Shown in pieces: positions 36,615-45,424 of a DNA stretch of 64,000 nt (position 1 is its first letter; each line of letters opens with the position of its first letter). The notes under the pieces are model-generated. The model saw only the letters and a list, made by a program, of their open reading frames with translations. It did no database searches and was not told the DNA's origin. The stretch lies in contig NZ_CP015225.1 of the NCBI RefSeq assembly GCF_001623525.1, positions 2,232,001 to 2,296,000 on the forward strand, written 5' to 3'. The translations under genes and the position numbers were made by a program. This DNA is from Pseudomonas fluorescens. Its GTDB lineage: Bacteria; Pseudomonadota; Gammaproteobacteria; Pseudomonadales; Pseudomonadaceae.

Positions 36615-37643
36615 TTACTTCAGGTTGGTTCGGAAGAAAGAAGTCAGCTTGTCGAACGGAATCAGGTTCACCCGATCATACAAGTCCACGTGGCCCGCGC
36701 CTGGCACGATGAACAACTCCTTAGGCTCACCCGCCAGCTTGAAGGCTTCTTGGCTGAACTCCAGCGAGTGTGCTTCAGAGCCTGCGATGAACAGCATAGG
36801 ACGAGGCGAAATCGACGCAATATCGTTGAACGGATAGAAGTTCATGAACTTCACGTTGCTGGTCAGCGTTGGATGCGTCGTCACTTCAGGCGAAGACCCG
36901 GCCGGGGTGAACTCACCACGAGGCGTGCGATAGAAATCGAAGAATTCGCGCTGGATGGGATGGGTGTTCGCGTCCAGTTTATGCACGGTACCGCCGGTGT
37001 ACTTGGTTTCCCCACCCGTGAATTCTACATAACGCTGCTCAGCCGCCTCTGCGATGATCTGCTTGCGCTGTTCAAGTGTTTGCGAGTGCTTGAGCGCGTC
37101 GCGGTTGGCTGCGCCCATGTCATACATACTGACGGTGGCAATCGCCTTCATCCGAGGGTCGATTTTTGCCGCACTGATGACAAAACTGCCGCTACCACAG
37201 ATGCCGAGAACGCCGATGCGGTTGCGATCGATATACGACTGGGTTCCAAGGTAATCGACCGCTGCGCTGAACGCTTCGGAGTAAATATCCGGCGCCACGG
37301 CGTTACGCGGTTGCCCCTCGCTTTCGCCCCAAAACGATTGATCGATCGCAAGGGTCACAAAGCCTTGTTCAGCGAGTTTCTGAGCGTAAAGATTTGAGCT
37401 TTGCTCTTTGACCGCCCCCATCGGGTGGCCAATGACAATCGCAGGGCTTTTGTTGGCCTTATTCAAATTTTTCGGGACATACAGGTTCCCGACGACTTTC
37501 ATTCGGTACTGATTATTGAAGGATACCTTCTGCTCAGTCACCTTATCACTCTTGAAAAAGTTGTTCGCGCCGTTGGACATATCGGCTGCCACCGCGGTAA
37601 ACGAACTAGCCAGCAGGGCCAGCGTAAAAAATAATTTCTTCAT
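36615..37643 (-). CDS. Exported alpha/beta hydrolase with cysteine nucleophile motif
   Basis: About 342 residues with a Sec signal peptide (KKLFFTLALLASSFTAVAA). The body parallels the cytoplasmic hydrolase at 18537: GAVKEQSSNLYAQKLAEQGF, the elbow GVLGICGSGSFV with Cys, and LFIAGSEAHSLEF then PGAGHVDLYDRVNLIPFDK. A periplasmic ester or lactone hydrolase is likely. The start at 37643 is the ATG directly before the signal; the longer frame adds an unlikely leader. Confidence 0.9.
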   Translation of the reverse strand: MKKLFFTLALLASSFTAVAADMSNGANNFFKSDKVTEQKVSFNNQYRMKVVGNLYVPKNLNKANKSPAIVIGHPMGAVKEQSSNLYAQKLAEQGFVTLAIDQSFWGESEGQPRNAVAPDIYSEAFSAAVDYLGTQSYIDRNRIGVLGICGSGSFVISAAKIDPRMKAIATVSMYDMGAANRDALKHSQTLEQRKQIIAEAAEQRYVEFTGGETKYTGGTVHKLDANTHPIQREFFDFYRTPRGEFTPAGSSPEVTTHPTLTSNVKFMNFYPFNDIASISPRPMLFIAGSEAHSLEFSQEAFKLAGEPKELFIVPGAGHVDLYDRVNLIPFDKLTSFFRTNLK

Positions 37644-38141
37644 GGTGTTGTTCCTAATTAAGAACCGATGTGTGGACATCCAGAACGACTGCGGCCTGGC
37701 CCAGGCTCGATGAACGCCAGTGGAATCAAATCTAGCTGGTCAACTGCGCTGAACGGAGCATTGGGCTTTGACGCCGGGCACTACCCTTCATGGCATTAGG
37801 TCTAAGCCCACAAAGGATCAATTCGTCGACGTCAATGTATTCGAGGCGCTGTCTGGAAAACACCACATCCAATTGAATGGAGTCATGCATAAAATTGATT
37901 AATAGATACCGGACTACCTGCAATCCTGGACTGGTGCGCTGACGATTTTATTAGCTGCAGTTTAGGGAGTTCCCACGGAGTACGGGAGATTCATTAAATC
38001 CCACCTTTAATCATTGACGAAAAAACTCCATCGCCCCACTGCGCCAAGCATCAATGTAACAGAATAATGCAGACCTAATCGTCGATTCTTCCATACCGGT
38101 TTCAGACTATATCGCGTTGATCCGCAGATGCCTTGGCGGCT
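37644..38141. other. About 500 bp intergenic with possible regulatory element
   Basis: No convincing gene. A 63-codon frame on the minus strand (37732-37923) has no known motif. The 13-base element AAAATTGATTAAT at 37891-37903 matches the one upstream of the F420-like/GMC operon. Confidence 0.45.
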
Positions 38142-38630
38142 TCATCGCGAATGCCCGTACTGCTCATCAGTAACCGGCTCCAGCCACTCGACATTTTTCC
38201 CGCCCTGTACCTCTTGAATTGCCAAGTGCGTCAAGCCAGTGGTATCCGTGGCCCCGTGCCAATGTTTTACACCCGGCGGGGTCCAAATCACATCACCAGG
38301 CTTGATGACGATTTTCTCCCCCCCTTCTTGCTGAATCCATCCAACACCGGCCGTGACGATAAGATTTTGGCCCGCCGGATGAGTGTGCCAAGCTGATCGG
38401 GCCCCTGGTTGAAAGGTCACAGCACCTGCCGTAACCCTTGATGGCGGGCGCGCTGCAAATAAAGGATCAACCCTGACGGTGCCGACGAAATTCCTGGACG
38501 AGCCCAGGACAGAAGGTTGCTCCCCGTTCCTGACAATTTGCATCGCGCTGTCAGGCTCCTCTGCAGCGTGCAACGAACTTGAAACCATCAAGATTACGCT
38601 AAGCATTGACATGGCAAACGTTATTCTCAT
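38142..38630 (-). CDS. Exported cupin domain protein
   Basis: 162 residues with a signal peptide ([17 protein letters not shown]). The cupin motif 1 is in [20 protein letters not shown] (metal-binding His) and motif 2 in [18 protein letters not shown]. These small barrel proteins bind metals and can act as carboxymuconolactone-type or quercetinase-like enzymes. It lies 61 bp behind a truncated LysR gene. Function not assigned. Confidence 0.9.
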   Translation of the reverse strand: MRITFAMSMLSVILMVSSSLHAAEEPDSAMQIVRNGEQPSVLGSSRNFVGTVRVDPLFAARPPSRVTAGAVTFQPGARSAWHTHPAGQNLIVTAGVGWIQQEGGEKIVIKPGDVIWTPPGVKHWHGATDTTGLTHLAIQEVQGGKNVEWLEPVTDEQYGHSR

Positions 38631-38691
38631 CGATAAAATCCTGCTTGGAATGGGTTATCTGAACAGGAAGGGACGGCACGGCCGATCATCC

Positions 38692-38970
38692 TCACAAGGG
38701 GCGTATAACGTCCTGGATCCTCATCAATGCCGGCGCCAACCCCCGTACGATTTCGTTGGCCTTGGCCGTGGGCACCAGCTCCCTCGAACGTCGAATGAAC
38801 AAGGGGTCTTTAAAGTGAACGCGCAGCTTCGCCAGCGTATTACTCACCGCTGGCTGCTTTACGTTCAGTCGTTCGGCTGCCCGCGTCACGCCTCGCTCGC
38901 GATAGACCACCAAGAGAATGAACAAGGCATTGAGATCGATCGCCGTAAATAGCGCTTCATCAAGCTTCAT
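38692..38970 (-). pseudogene. LysR regulator, truncated after the DNA-binding domain
   Basis: 92 residues from MKLDEALF, against about 300 in the family. The helix-turn-helix (GVTRAAERLNVKQPAVSNTL) and the start of the linker are intact, then the frame ends in a stop after QDVIRPL. No effector domain follows in any frame; the cupin gene comes at once. It overlaps the ABM gene by 11 bp. It may be dead, or a short DNA-binding protein. Confidence 0.75.
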
Positions 38971-39277
38971 CGTGCGGCCCCCTTCCGATTTGGGGCGTGA
39001 AACTGGCAAACGTCAGGTTGGAACATGACGTTACCAAATGATTGACCAACGCCGTCATCGACTCACTTTCAAAGTGCTCAGTCATCATCGATGCCGCGCT
39101 CCAGTAGCCACTGAAGACCCACAAACCAGGATCGCGGGAGCTGCGAATCACGCTATACCCCAGGCATCCGTGTACTTTTTCAAAGGTTTCCGCGTACGCC
39201 TTCAAACGCTGTTCAAAGTGTTGGTCAACCTCTTCGATCACCCGAATCTCCAAGGTATTAACTGCGGCGATATTCAT
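38960..39277 (-). CDS. Putative ABM-type small monooxygenase
   Basis: 105 residues with the pattern of the antibiotic-biosynthesis-monooxygenase fold: TLEIRVIEEVDQHFEQRLKA at the start, GCLGYSVIRSSRDPGLWVFS in the middle and an aromatic W residue in GYWSAASM. It overlaps the truncated LysR gene by 11 bp, so the two share a transcript. Identification is by fold pattern only. Confidence 0.6.
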   Translation of the reverse strand: MNIAAVNTLEIRVIEEVDQHFEQRLKAYAETFEKVHGCLGYSVIRSSRDPGLWVFSGYWSAASMMTEHFESESMTALVNHLVTSCSNLTFASFTPQIGRGPHDEA

Positions 39278-39739
39278 ATCCGGCCCTGCTTTGCTTGGGT
39301 AATAAAATTAAATGACAACTGCGTGCAATGCCTGTGTTGCGCGCAATCAAGTCCCGCATCCAACGAAAGCATTTCTGCTGCACCAGCGAGACAAAACTAG
39401 CCCCGGCAATGGCGCCATGGCTATACGGCACCTGATTGATACGCTAATGAGCTTTTCTCAACAGTGCTCGTGCTTGAACTGCGCCACCACGAGTCCCGTT
39501 GAACAACGGTGGCTAAGCCATGAGCGGCACGTCCTGCAAAGACAGATATCGCCGAATCAAGAAGGCACCTATGAAAACAACGAGTTAAGAGCTATCGCGA
39601 TAAACAGAATGGCAGCACTTGAACATCGTCGGGGCGCGATCCGGTGAATGCCGACTGAGCTTTTGGCAGCCATGAAACGCGGTCGTGAGGATTGCATCTA
39701 CGCCGCGCGCTCTTCCAGGGAGATATATCCCGCAATAAT
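39278..39739. other. About 460 bp without a recognised gene
   Basis: Between the ABM gene and an MFS transporter gene on the same strand. Short frames lack motifs and ribosome sites. Nothing recognised. Confidence 0.4.
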
Positions 39740-40900
39740 TTACTGCCGTGGAAAGGCGTGACACCTCCCTCCCATGACCACCACAAGGGAAGCGCTAACG
39801 ATGAGCAGCGCAAACCCCGAGAGACTTACTATCCCGAAGTAGCTTAGGAGCAAACCACCTACGGCACCTCCGCCAAAAATCCCCAAGTTGTAGATGGTCG
39901 TCAATATCGCCGTTGCCACCTCCGCATTATCTTCTGCCACCCGCCCCGTCGCTGATTGAAAAACAGTAGGCATGCCGCCGAACGAAGCCCCCCACACAAA
40001 TATCGCAGCCGAAGCGATCATTTGATACGGAGCTGCTATCAGCACAACCATCGTCACAGCCGTGCACGTCAACGCGGTGGTCGCTATGAGCCGCAGCCTT
40101 GTATCGACGAAACGTCCGGCGATCAGTACGCCCAGGATGGCACCCGTACCGAACAGAAACAGGCCCTGAGCGGTCCCGCCTGACAGCCTGTTTTTTTCCG
40201 CAAGCGGCGCCATGTAGGTGTACAGCGTGTAATGAGCCAGGATCGCGCAAAAAGCCGACAGCAAGATCACTCTCAACCCCGGGGTGCGAATGACGTCATG
40301 AATCGAAGTGCCTTCCTTGCGCCCCTCTCCCGGCATGGGCGGCACGACCAGCAAAACCCAAACGATGACAAGCAGCGCGAGCAGCGAAAGCAATCCATAG
40401 CTGAAACGCCATCCAAGCAATGAACCCAGCATGCTACCCAAGGGCAAACCGGCGACCATGGCCACGGTACTCCCCGCCAGGGTAATCGCGACAGCCCGTC
40501 CCATGTCTTTGCGATCGACCAAGCGGATGGCATAACCACAGATGACCGGCCAGACAACTCCTGCGGCCAGGCCAGCCACCACCCGTGACGCGACCGTCAG
40601 CGCATAAGACGTCGAGATGGCGGTAATACCGTTAGCCATTGCAAAGCTCAGCACGAGCATGATGTACAACGATTTGCGAGGCAGACTTCGAGTGAGCGCC
40701 ACAATGGGGATTGCGGCTGCAGCGGAGGCCAATGCATAGATGGAAACCAATAAACCGATACCAGCGGGGGGCTGCTCAAGGCTCTCCGACATCGCAGGCA
40801 GAACCGCTGCCGGCATCGTCTCGGTCAGAATGGTGAGAAACGCTGTAGTGGACAGAGCAAGTAGCCCGATCATAGGCAGGCGACCATTATTGGCGCTCAT
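39740..40900 (-). CDS. MFS transporter (AraJ-like efflux type)
   Basis: About 386 residues from MSANNG, with AAGGAG eight bases before the ATG. It has twelve hydrophobic segments; the family signature is SRVVAGLAAGVVWPVICGYA, and LVDRKDMGRAVAITLAGSTV marks the helix 4-5 region of sugar/arabinose-polymer exporter-like proteins. It stands upstream of an empty stretch and downstream of a terminator. The substrate is unknown. Confidence 0.92.
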   Translation of the reverse strand: MSANNGRLPMIGLLALSTTAFLTILTETMPAAVLPAMSESLEQPPAGIGLLVSIYALASAAAAIPIVALTRSLPRKSLYIMLVLSFAMANGITAISTSYALTVASRVVAGLAAGVVWPVICGYAIRLVDRKDMGRAVAITLAGSTVAMVAGLPLGSMLGSLLGWRFSYGLLSLLALLVIVWVLLVVPPMPGEGRKEGTSIHDVIRTPGLRVILLSAFCAILAHYTLYTYMAPLAEKNRLSGGTAQGLFLFGTGAILGVLIAGRFVDTRLRLIATTALTCTAVTMVVLIAAPYQMIASAAIFVWGASFGGMPTVFQSATGRVAEDNAEVATAILTTIYNLGIFGGGAVGGLLLSYFGIVSLSGFALLIVSASLVVVMGGRCHAFPRQ

Positions 40901-41068
40901 GGGCAAACTCCTTAATCGGATGCGTTCGTGCGAAGCGCATTGATGCCTTGCGCATCAAAAAAAGTCCGACATTAGCAGGAAGCAGCTTCAGGAAATGCCT
41001 GCCTCAGTGAATGCTCCTATGAATTCAAGTGGTCACTGGATTGGCCTTGATCATCGGATAAAGCCAAA

Positions 41069-41099
41069 GCCCCCAACGCCCGTCACGGAAACTGGGGGC
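41069..41099 (-). terminator. Terminator of the 42-kb aldehyde dehydrogenase gene
   Basis: Stem GCCCCCA / TGGGGGC with a 17-base loop, 6 bp after the stop of the gene at 41106 on the minus strand. Confidence 0.65.
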
Positions 41100-41105
41100 A
41101 CTGAG

Positions 41106-42578
41106 TCAGACGCGAGCAGTTTTCTGTAGCACGGTCTTGCTGACCATGTACGAGTCCAGACTCCACGGCCCCCCCTCTCTACCAATACCACTGTCCTTCA
41201 CACCGCCAAACGGAGTGTCAGGATCCGGCGCACCGAAATGGTTAATCGACAGGACTCCAACATCCAGCTCACGACTCAATCGTTCAGCCTGTTCCAGTGA
41301 ATTGGTGAACGCAAAAGCAGCCAAACCCACGGATAGACTGTTGGAAATCTCGATGGCCTCATCAAGGGTCGAGAAACGAACCGCGACAGCGACCGGCCCA
41401 AAAGGCTCATCGGTCATGATGGCGCAATCTAGTGGAGTGTCGACCAGCAGAGTCGGCGCAAAATAATAACCACGCTCACCTACACGATGCCCACCCACGG
41501 CAACCTTGCCGCCACGCGCCAATGCGTCATCGACAAAATGCTGCATCGCGGCGAGGCGCCGGACACTGGTGACCGGTCCGATGTCTGCCTTCGTATCCAT
41601 GCCGTCGGCCACACGTACCTGATCGGCGGTTGCCACAAACGCCGCTACGAATTCGTCGTAGATACTCTCGTGTACCAGGAAGCGACCTGGCGCAGCGCAC
41701 CACTGAGCGTTGATCCGAATTTTGCTCTTGAGTGCCATCTTGCCGATTTCCGCGGCATTGACCCCTTCGCAAACGATGACCGGGGCATGGCCGCCGAGCT
41801 CCATCAGCACCGGCTTCATGGCCGCACCCGCCAGTTGGCTCAAGTGCTTGCCGACTGCCACCGACCCCGTCAAGGTCACCATGCGGGTCACTGGCGACTC
41901 GATCAGGGTCGAAGACACTAGCGCCGGGTTGCCAAACACCAGATTCAATACGCCCTTGGGCAAACCGGCTCGCTCGAAGCACTGAACCATTGCTACTGCC
42001 GCGCCAGGGGTTTCTTCTGGGGCTTTCAAAATGATGGAGCACCCGGCGCACAGTGCACCGCTGATTTTTCGCGACGGTGCGCTTAGCGGCACATTCCAAG
42101 GCGTGAACGCTGCGACTGGACCAATTGGCTGACGAAGAATCGATTTCTGCATTTGAGCTTCGCCCGGAACGATGGTCCCGTAGGCTCGCAGGGCCTGTGC
42201 CATGTCCCAATCGAAGAAGCTCGCCGAACGCTCCACCTCCGCACGCGCATCTGCAATTAATTTGCCGTTCTCTCGGGTGATGATCTGCGCGATTTCTTCG
42301 GAACGTGAACGCACGCCTGCGATGGCACGACTGATGATGATATTACGCTCAGCCGGTGGTGTGTCCCGCCAGATTTTGAACCCCCGCTCAGCGGCGGCCA
42401 ACACGCGTTTCAGGTCAGCGGTCGTGGCCCCGGGAACGCTGGTGAGCGATGCTTCGGTGCTGGGGTCCAACACTTCAAAGCAAGAGGGGCGGTCGAAAAT
42501 CCATTCACCGTCGATGAAGAGGCCTACGCGCGGATGATCAGCGTCGGCGATGACATTATTATTGGTTTCAATGGACAT
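41106..42578 (-). CDS. NAD(P)-dependent aldehyde dehydrogenase
   Basis: About 490 residues from MSIETNNN. The pocket FTPWNVPL, the general base in VLMELGGHAPVIV and the catalytic Cys in NAQWCAAPGRF (about residue 294) are present. The sequence resembles semialdehyde or vanillin dehydrogenase-like enzymes, but the substrate cannot be set by eye. It is followed by the rubredoxin gene upstream on the same strand and opens the large catabolic cluster at its left border. Confidence 0.94.
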   Translation of the reverse strand: MSIETNNNVIADADHPRVGLFIDGEWIFDRPSCFEVLDPSTEASLTSVPGATTADLKRVLAAAERGFKIWRDTPPAERNIIISRAIAGVRSRSEEIAQIITRENGKLIADARAEVERSASFFDWDMAQALRAYGTIVPGEAQMQKSILRQPIGPVAAFTPWNVPLSAPSRKISGALCAGCSIILKAPEETPGAAVAMVQCFERAGLPKGVLNLVFGNPALVSSTLIESPVTRMVTLTGSVAVGKHLSQLAGAAMKPVLMELGGHAPVIVCEGVNAAEIGKMALKSKIRINAQWCAAPGRFLVHESIYDEFVAAFVATADQVRVADGMDTKADIGPVTSVRRLAAMQHFVDDALARGGKVAVGGHRVGERGYYFAPTLLVDTPLDCAIMTDEPFGPVAVAVRFSTLDEAIEISNSLSVGLAAFAFTNSLEQAERLSRELDVGVLSINHFGAPDPDTPFGGVKDSGIGREGGPWSLDSYMVSKTVLQKTARV

Positions 42579-42665
42579 CTGAATTCCCTCTACATTTGGC
42601 GCCAAGGGGCTCGGTTGATATCGCCCTCAATCACCGAAAAAACACTGTGCCGGAAAGGCAATTAA

Positions 42666-42872
42666 TCAAATCTCGACCATCTCGAAGTCCAGCTTCGTCG
42701 CCGAACACTCAGGGCAAATCCAATCCTGGGGAACATCTTCCCACCGAGTTCCAGCAGGTATGCCCTCTTCCGGAATACCTTCGGCTTCGTCATACATGAA
42801 ACCGCATAAAATGCATTGCCAAATTTTGAATTCGCCCTCGGACAAGGCTTGTGTGGACGTGTCATTGCTCAT
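42666..42872 (-). CDS. Rubredoxin
   Basis: 68 residues. The iron-binding pairs CILCG (about residues 20-24) and CPECS (about 53-57) and the central core YDEAEG ... [13 protein letters not shown] are typical of rubredoxins, except Ser after the last Cys where Gly is usual. It carries one electron to a partner oxygenase or oxidase. No alkane-hydroxylase is present in the window, so the partner is unidentified. Confidence 0.93.
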   Translation of the reverse strand: MSNDTSTQALSEGEFKIWQCILCGFMYDEAEGIPEEGIPAGTRWEDVPQDWICPECSATKLDFEMVEI

Positions 42873-43028
42873 GATTTTTCTTCCGTTTCATTTTCTACTT
42901 GTTGGCCCCTTTGCCGACCATGGGAAGCGTTTCGTAACCCTTGGGGGACAGCAACCAGGGCGTTGCTTTCACTTTGCCAGAACAGCTGTTACCGGCCGCA
43001 CGCGGCCATGGTTGCCATTGCCGTGCTT

Positions 43029-45140
43029 TCATATGACTGATTTCAGCTCTCTCAGGGACAGCCCTTCATTGGCCGCTTTCGACAGCAGCGGACTAGGTGC
43101 CCAACGCCTGCCGTATTGCTCATGCCATTGCTGCACTTGCAGATGGATTTCCGTGGCCCCGATCGTGTCAGCCCAGTACAGCAGCCCTCCTCGATGGCGA
43201 GGAAATCCAAAGCCGTACAACCACATGACATCAATGTCACTGGCTCGATATGCCTTACCTTCATCCAGGATCTTGCAAGCCTCGTTGATCGAGGCAAATA
43301 ACAGACGTTTGAGAATTTCACTGTCGGTAAAGGTACGCTGAGGCGTGCCAAGCTCATGGGCGACGGTCGCGATGATCCGCATCACTTCTTCATCGTGACG
43401 AGGTGTGCGGTCACCTTCTTCATAGCGATACCACCCGGCCCCATTTTTCTGGCCCTTGCGGCCCAGCTCGACCATCCGATCCGGGACATGGAGCTTCCTG
43501 TATTGAGGGTCAGCTGCCGCGCGACGCTTGCGCGTGTCATAGCTGACATCGAGACCGGACAGATCGCTCACTGCGAACGGTCCCATTGGATAGCCAAATT
43601 CAACCATGACCCTGTCGATCTGCTCAGGGCGTGCTCCCTCCTCAAGCAGTAGCATCATTTCCGTGACCAGCGGCGCGCGACTGCGATTTGCCGCGAAGCC
43701 ATCGCACGTTCCGGAGACCGCGCAGACTTTTTTAAGATCGCGACCCATCTTCATTGCCCGCACAACTGTCTCGATCGAGGTTTGATCACCCTTCACGATT
43801 TCGCACAGTTTCATCGCGTTCGCGGGAGCGAAGAAATGAGCGCCGGCGACGCTCTGAGGCCTGCCTGTCATGTTGGCCATGACGTTGATATCAATCGCGG
43901 AAGAGTTCGTTAGCAACAGCGCGCCAGGCTTCATCACCGCATCAAGTTTGGTGAACACATCCTTCTTCAGATCTATCCGTTCAAACACCGCTTCAACCAC
44001 GACATCACAGTCGCCGATCTCTTCGTAATGAGAGACAGGCTGGACAAACTGAAGGCATGCATCCATTTCTTGCACAGTCATGCGTCCGCGCTTGACCTTT
44101 ACGGCGTAGATGTCACGTATGCGCTGCAGGCCCCTGTCCAGTGCTTCGGCACTCGCTTCCAGGAGTTTCACCACAATGCCTGCATCAGCGAAGCAAATGG
44201 CAATACCGGCGCCCATCGTTCCCGCGCCGATCACAGCAGCGGACGTCACACCAGCAGGCTTGAAACCCGGGGGCGCATCCGGAACCTTGGCAGCCTCGCG
44301 CTCGGCAAAAAATGCGTAGCGAAGTGCCTTGGCAACATCAGAACCCTCCAGCTCAGAAAACAAGCGGCTCTCAACCTCTAGAGCCTCATCAAACGGCAGG
44401 TTGAAAGCTGCTTCGATACAATCGATCGCGTACTGAGGCGCCTTGTTGTGAGGAGACTTTTTGGCTGCTTCGCGGCGTGCCGCTTGCAGCAAATCCATGG
44501 TTGTCGCATCCATCGGTTCGAGCGCCAAATCGCGTACGCGCTGCGGTTGAGCGTGCGCCACTGCTTTTGCATACCTTACGGCAGCGTCACGAAGCTCTTG
44601 GTTTTGTGTTCCTGGAACAATCTGGGAAATAAGCCCGATCTGCAATGCTTCGGGGGCATGGATATGGCGGCTGGAGACGAGCAAATCGGTGGCTACGGCC
44701 GCCCCGACCAGCCTTGGTAAACGCTGCGTACCGCCGCCTCCTGGTATCAGCCCGAGAGCGACCTCGGGCAATCCGAGCTTGGCTGTGGGCAATGCAATCC
44801 GGTAATGGCAAGCGAGGGCGTGCTCGAGACCGCCTCCCAGCGCATATCCATGAATAGCAGCGACAGTCGGCTTGGCGCTGGCGTCGAGTGCCGCAGCACT
44901 CATGCTGGTAGTGATTGTTCTCGCCTTGCCGAACTGTCGAATATCAGCACCCGCGATGAAATTCTGGCCACCCCCCATCAACACGATCGCCGCGACAGCC
45001 GGGTCGGCGTTCGCATGGGTAACGGCGTCAATGATGCTCCCTCTCATCTCGGGAGTCAGGGCGTTGACGGGCGGATTGTTGACTGTGATTACGGCCACAA
45101 CACCTTCGACTTCGTAACTGACCATCAGGCTTTCGCTCAT
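43029..45140 (-). CDS. Bifunctional enoyl-CoA hydratase / 3-hydroxyacyl-CoA dehydrogenase
   Basis: About 703 residues; the start at 45140 follows GGAAGATGAG. The N-terminal crotonase domain has the active-site Glu pair (GGGLEHALACHYR and GLPEVALGLIPGGGG). The NAD-binding domain starts at about 290 (AAVIGAGTMGAGIAICFADA), and the C-terminal domain SDLSGLDVSYDTR with WLYGFGFPRHRGG closes it. It is the peroxisomal-type arrangement, not FadB proper, and does two steps of beta-oxidation. It is divergent from the thiolase operon. Confidence 0.94.
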   Translation of the reverse strand: MSESLMVSYEVEGVVAVITVNNPPVNALTPEMRGSIIDAVTHANADPAVAAIVLMGGGQNFIAGADIRQFGKARTITTSMSAAALDASAKPTVAAIHGYALGGGLEHALACHYRIALPTAKLGLPEVALGLIPGGGGTQRLPRLVGAAVATDLLVSSRHIHAPEALQIGLISQIVPGTQNQELRDAAVRYAKAVAHAQPQRVRDLALEPMDATTMDLLQAARREAAKKSPHNKAPQYAIDCIEAAFNLPFDEALEVESRLFSELEGSDVAKALRYAFFAEREAAKVPDAPPGFKPAGVTSAAVIGAGTMGAGIAICFADAGIVVKLLEASAEALDRGLQRIRDIYAVKVKRGRMTVQEMDACLQFVQPVSHYEEIGDCDVVVEAVFERIDLKKDVFTKLDAVMKPGALLLTNSSAIDINVMANMTGRPQSVAGAHFFAPANAMKLCEIVKGDQTSIETVVRAMKMGRDLKKVCAVSGTCDGFAANRSRAPLVTEMMLLLEEGARPEQIDRVMVEFGYPMGPFAVSDLSGLDVSYDTRKRRAAADPQYRKLHVPDRMVELGRKGQKNGAGWYRYEEGDRTPRHDEEVMRIIATVAHELGTPQRTFTDSEILKRLLFASINEACKILDEGKAYRASDIDVMWLYGFGFPRHRGGLLYWADTIGATEIHLQVQQWHEQYGRRWAPSPLLSKAANEGLSLRELKSVI

Positions 45141-45302
45141 CTCATCTTCCTGTCTCAAAAAAAAATATGGCCTGCCCCTACCCCGCGACCGCTCGCACCC
45201 AATGAGCATCCAGGTTTGGCCCGGAAATTTGAGTGCAGCGCCATCCTGCGCTCCAAACAACGTTGAATCGATGGTAGCATGAGTTTTGATAATCAGCACG
45301 GA

Positions 45303-45320
45303 TTTCACTGATCGGAACTT
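45303..45320 (+). promoter_or_regulatory. Shared element, weak copy, before thiolase operon
   Basis: TTTCACTGATCGGAACTT matches the strong element at 49389-49406 at 14 of 18 positions. It is about 105 bp upstream of the thiolase start and 160 bp upstream of the divergent hydratase/dehydrogenase start. Confidence 0.5.
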
Positions 45321-45424
45321 TTTGCTGTGCTACTTTAGTCTTTGACGCTGGACCGATCCCCCTGAACGAAGGTACCGGAAAGCACATTCGAGCTTCATCT
45401 TCATGCACTGAGGAAACCCTAGAG

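Noticed and set aside
37732..37923. A 63-codon frame on the minus strand
   Set aside because: No known motif; it spans the AT-rich element upstream of the exported hydrolase and is more likely regulatory DNA.
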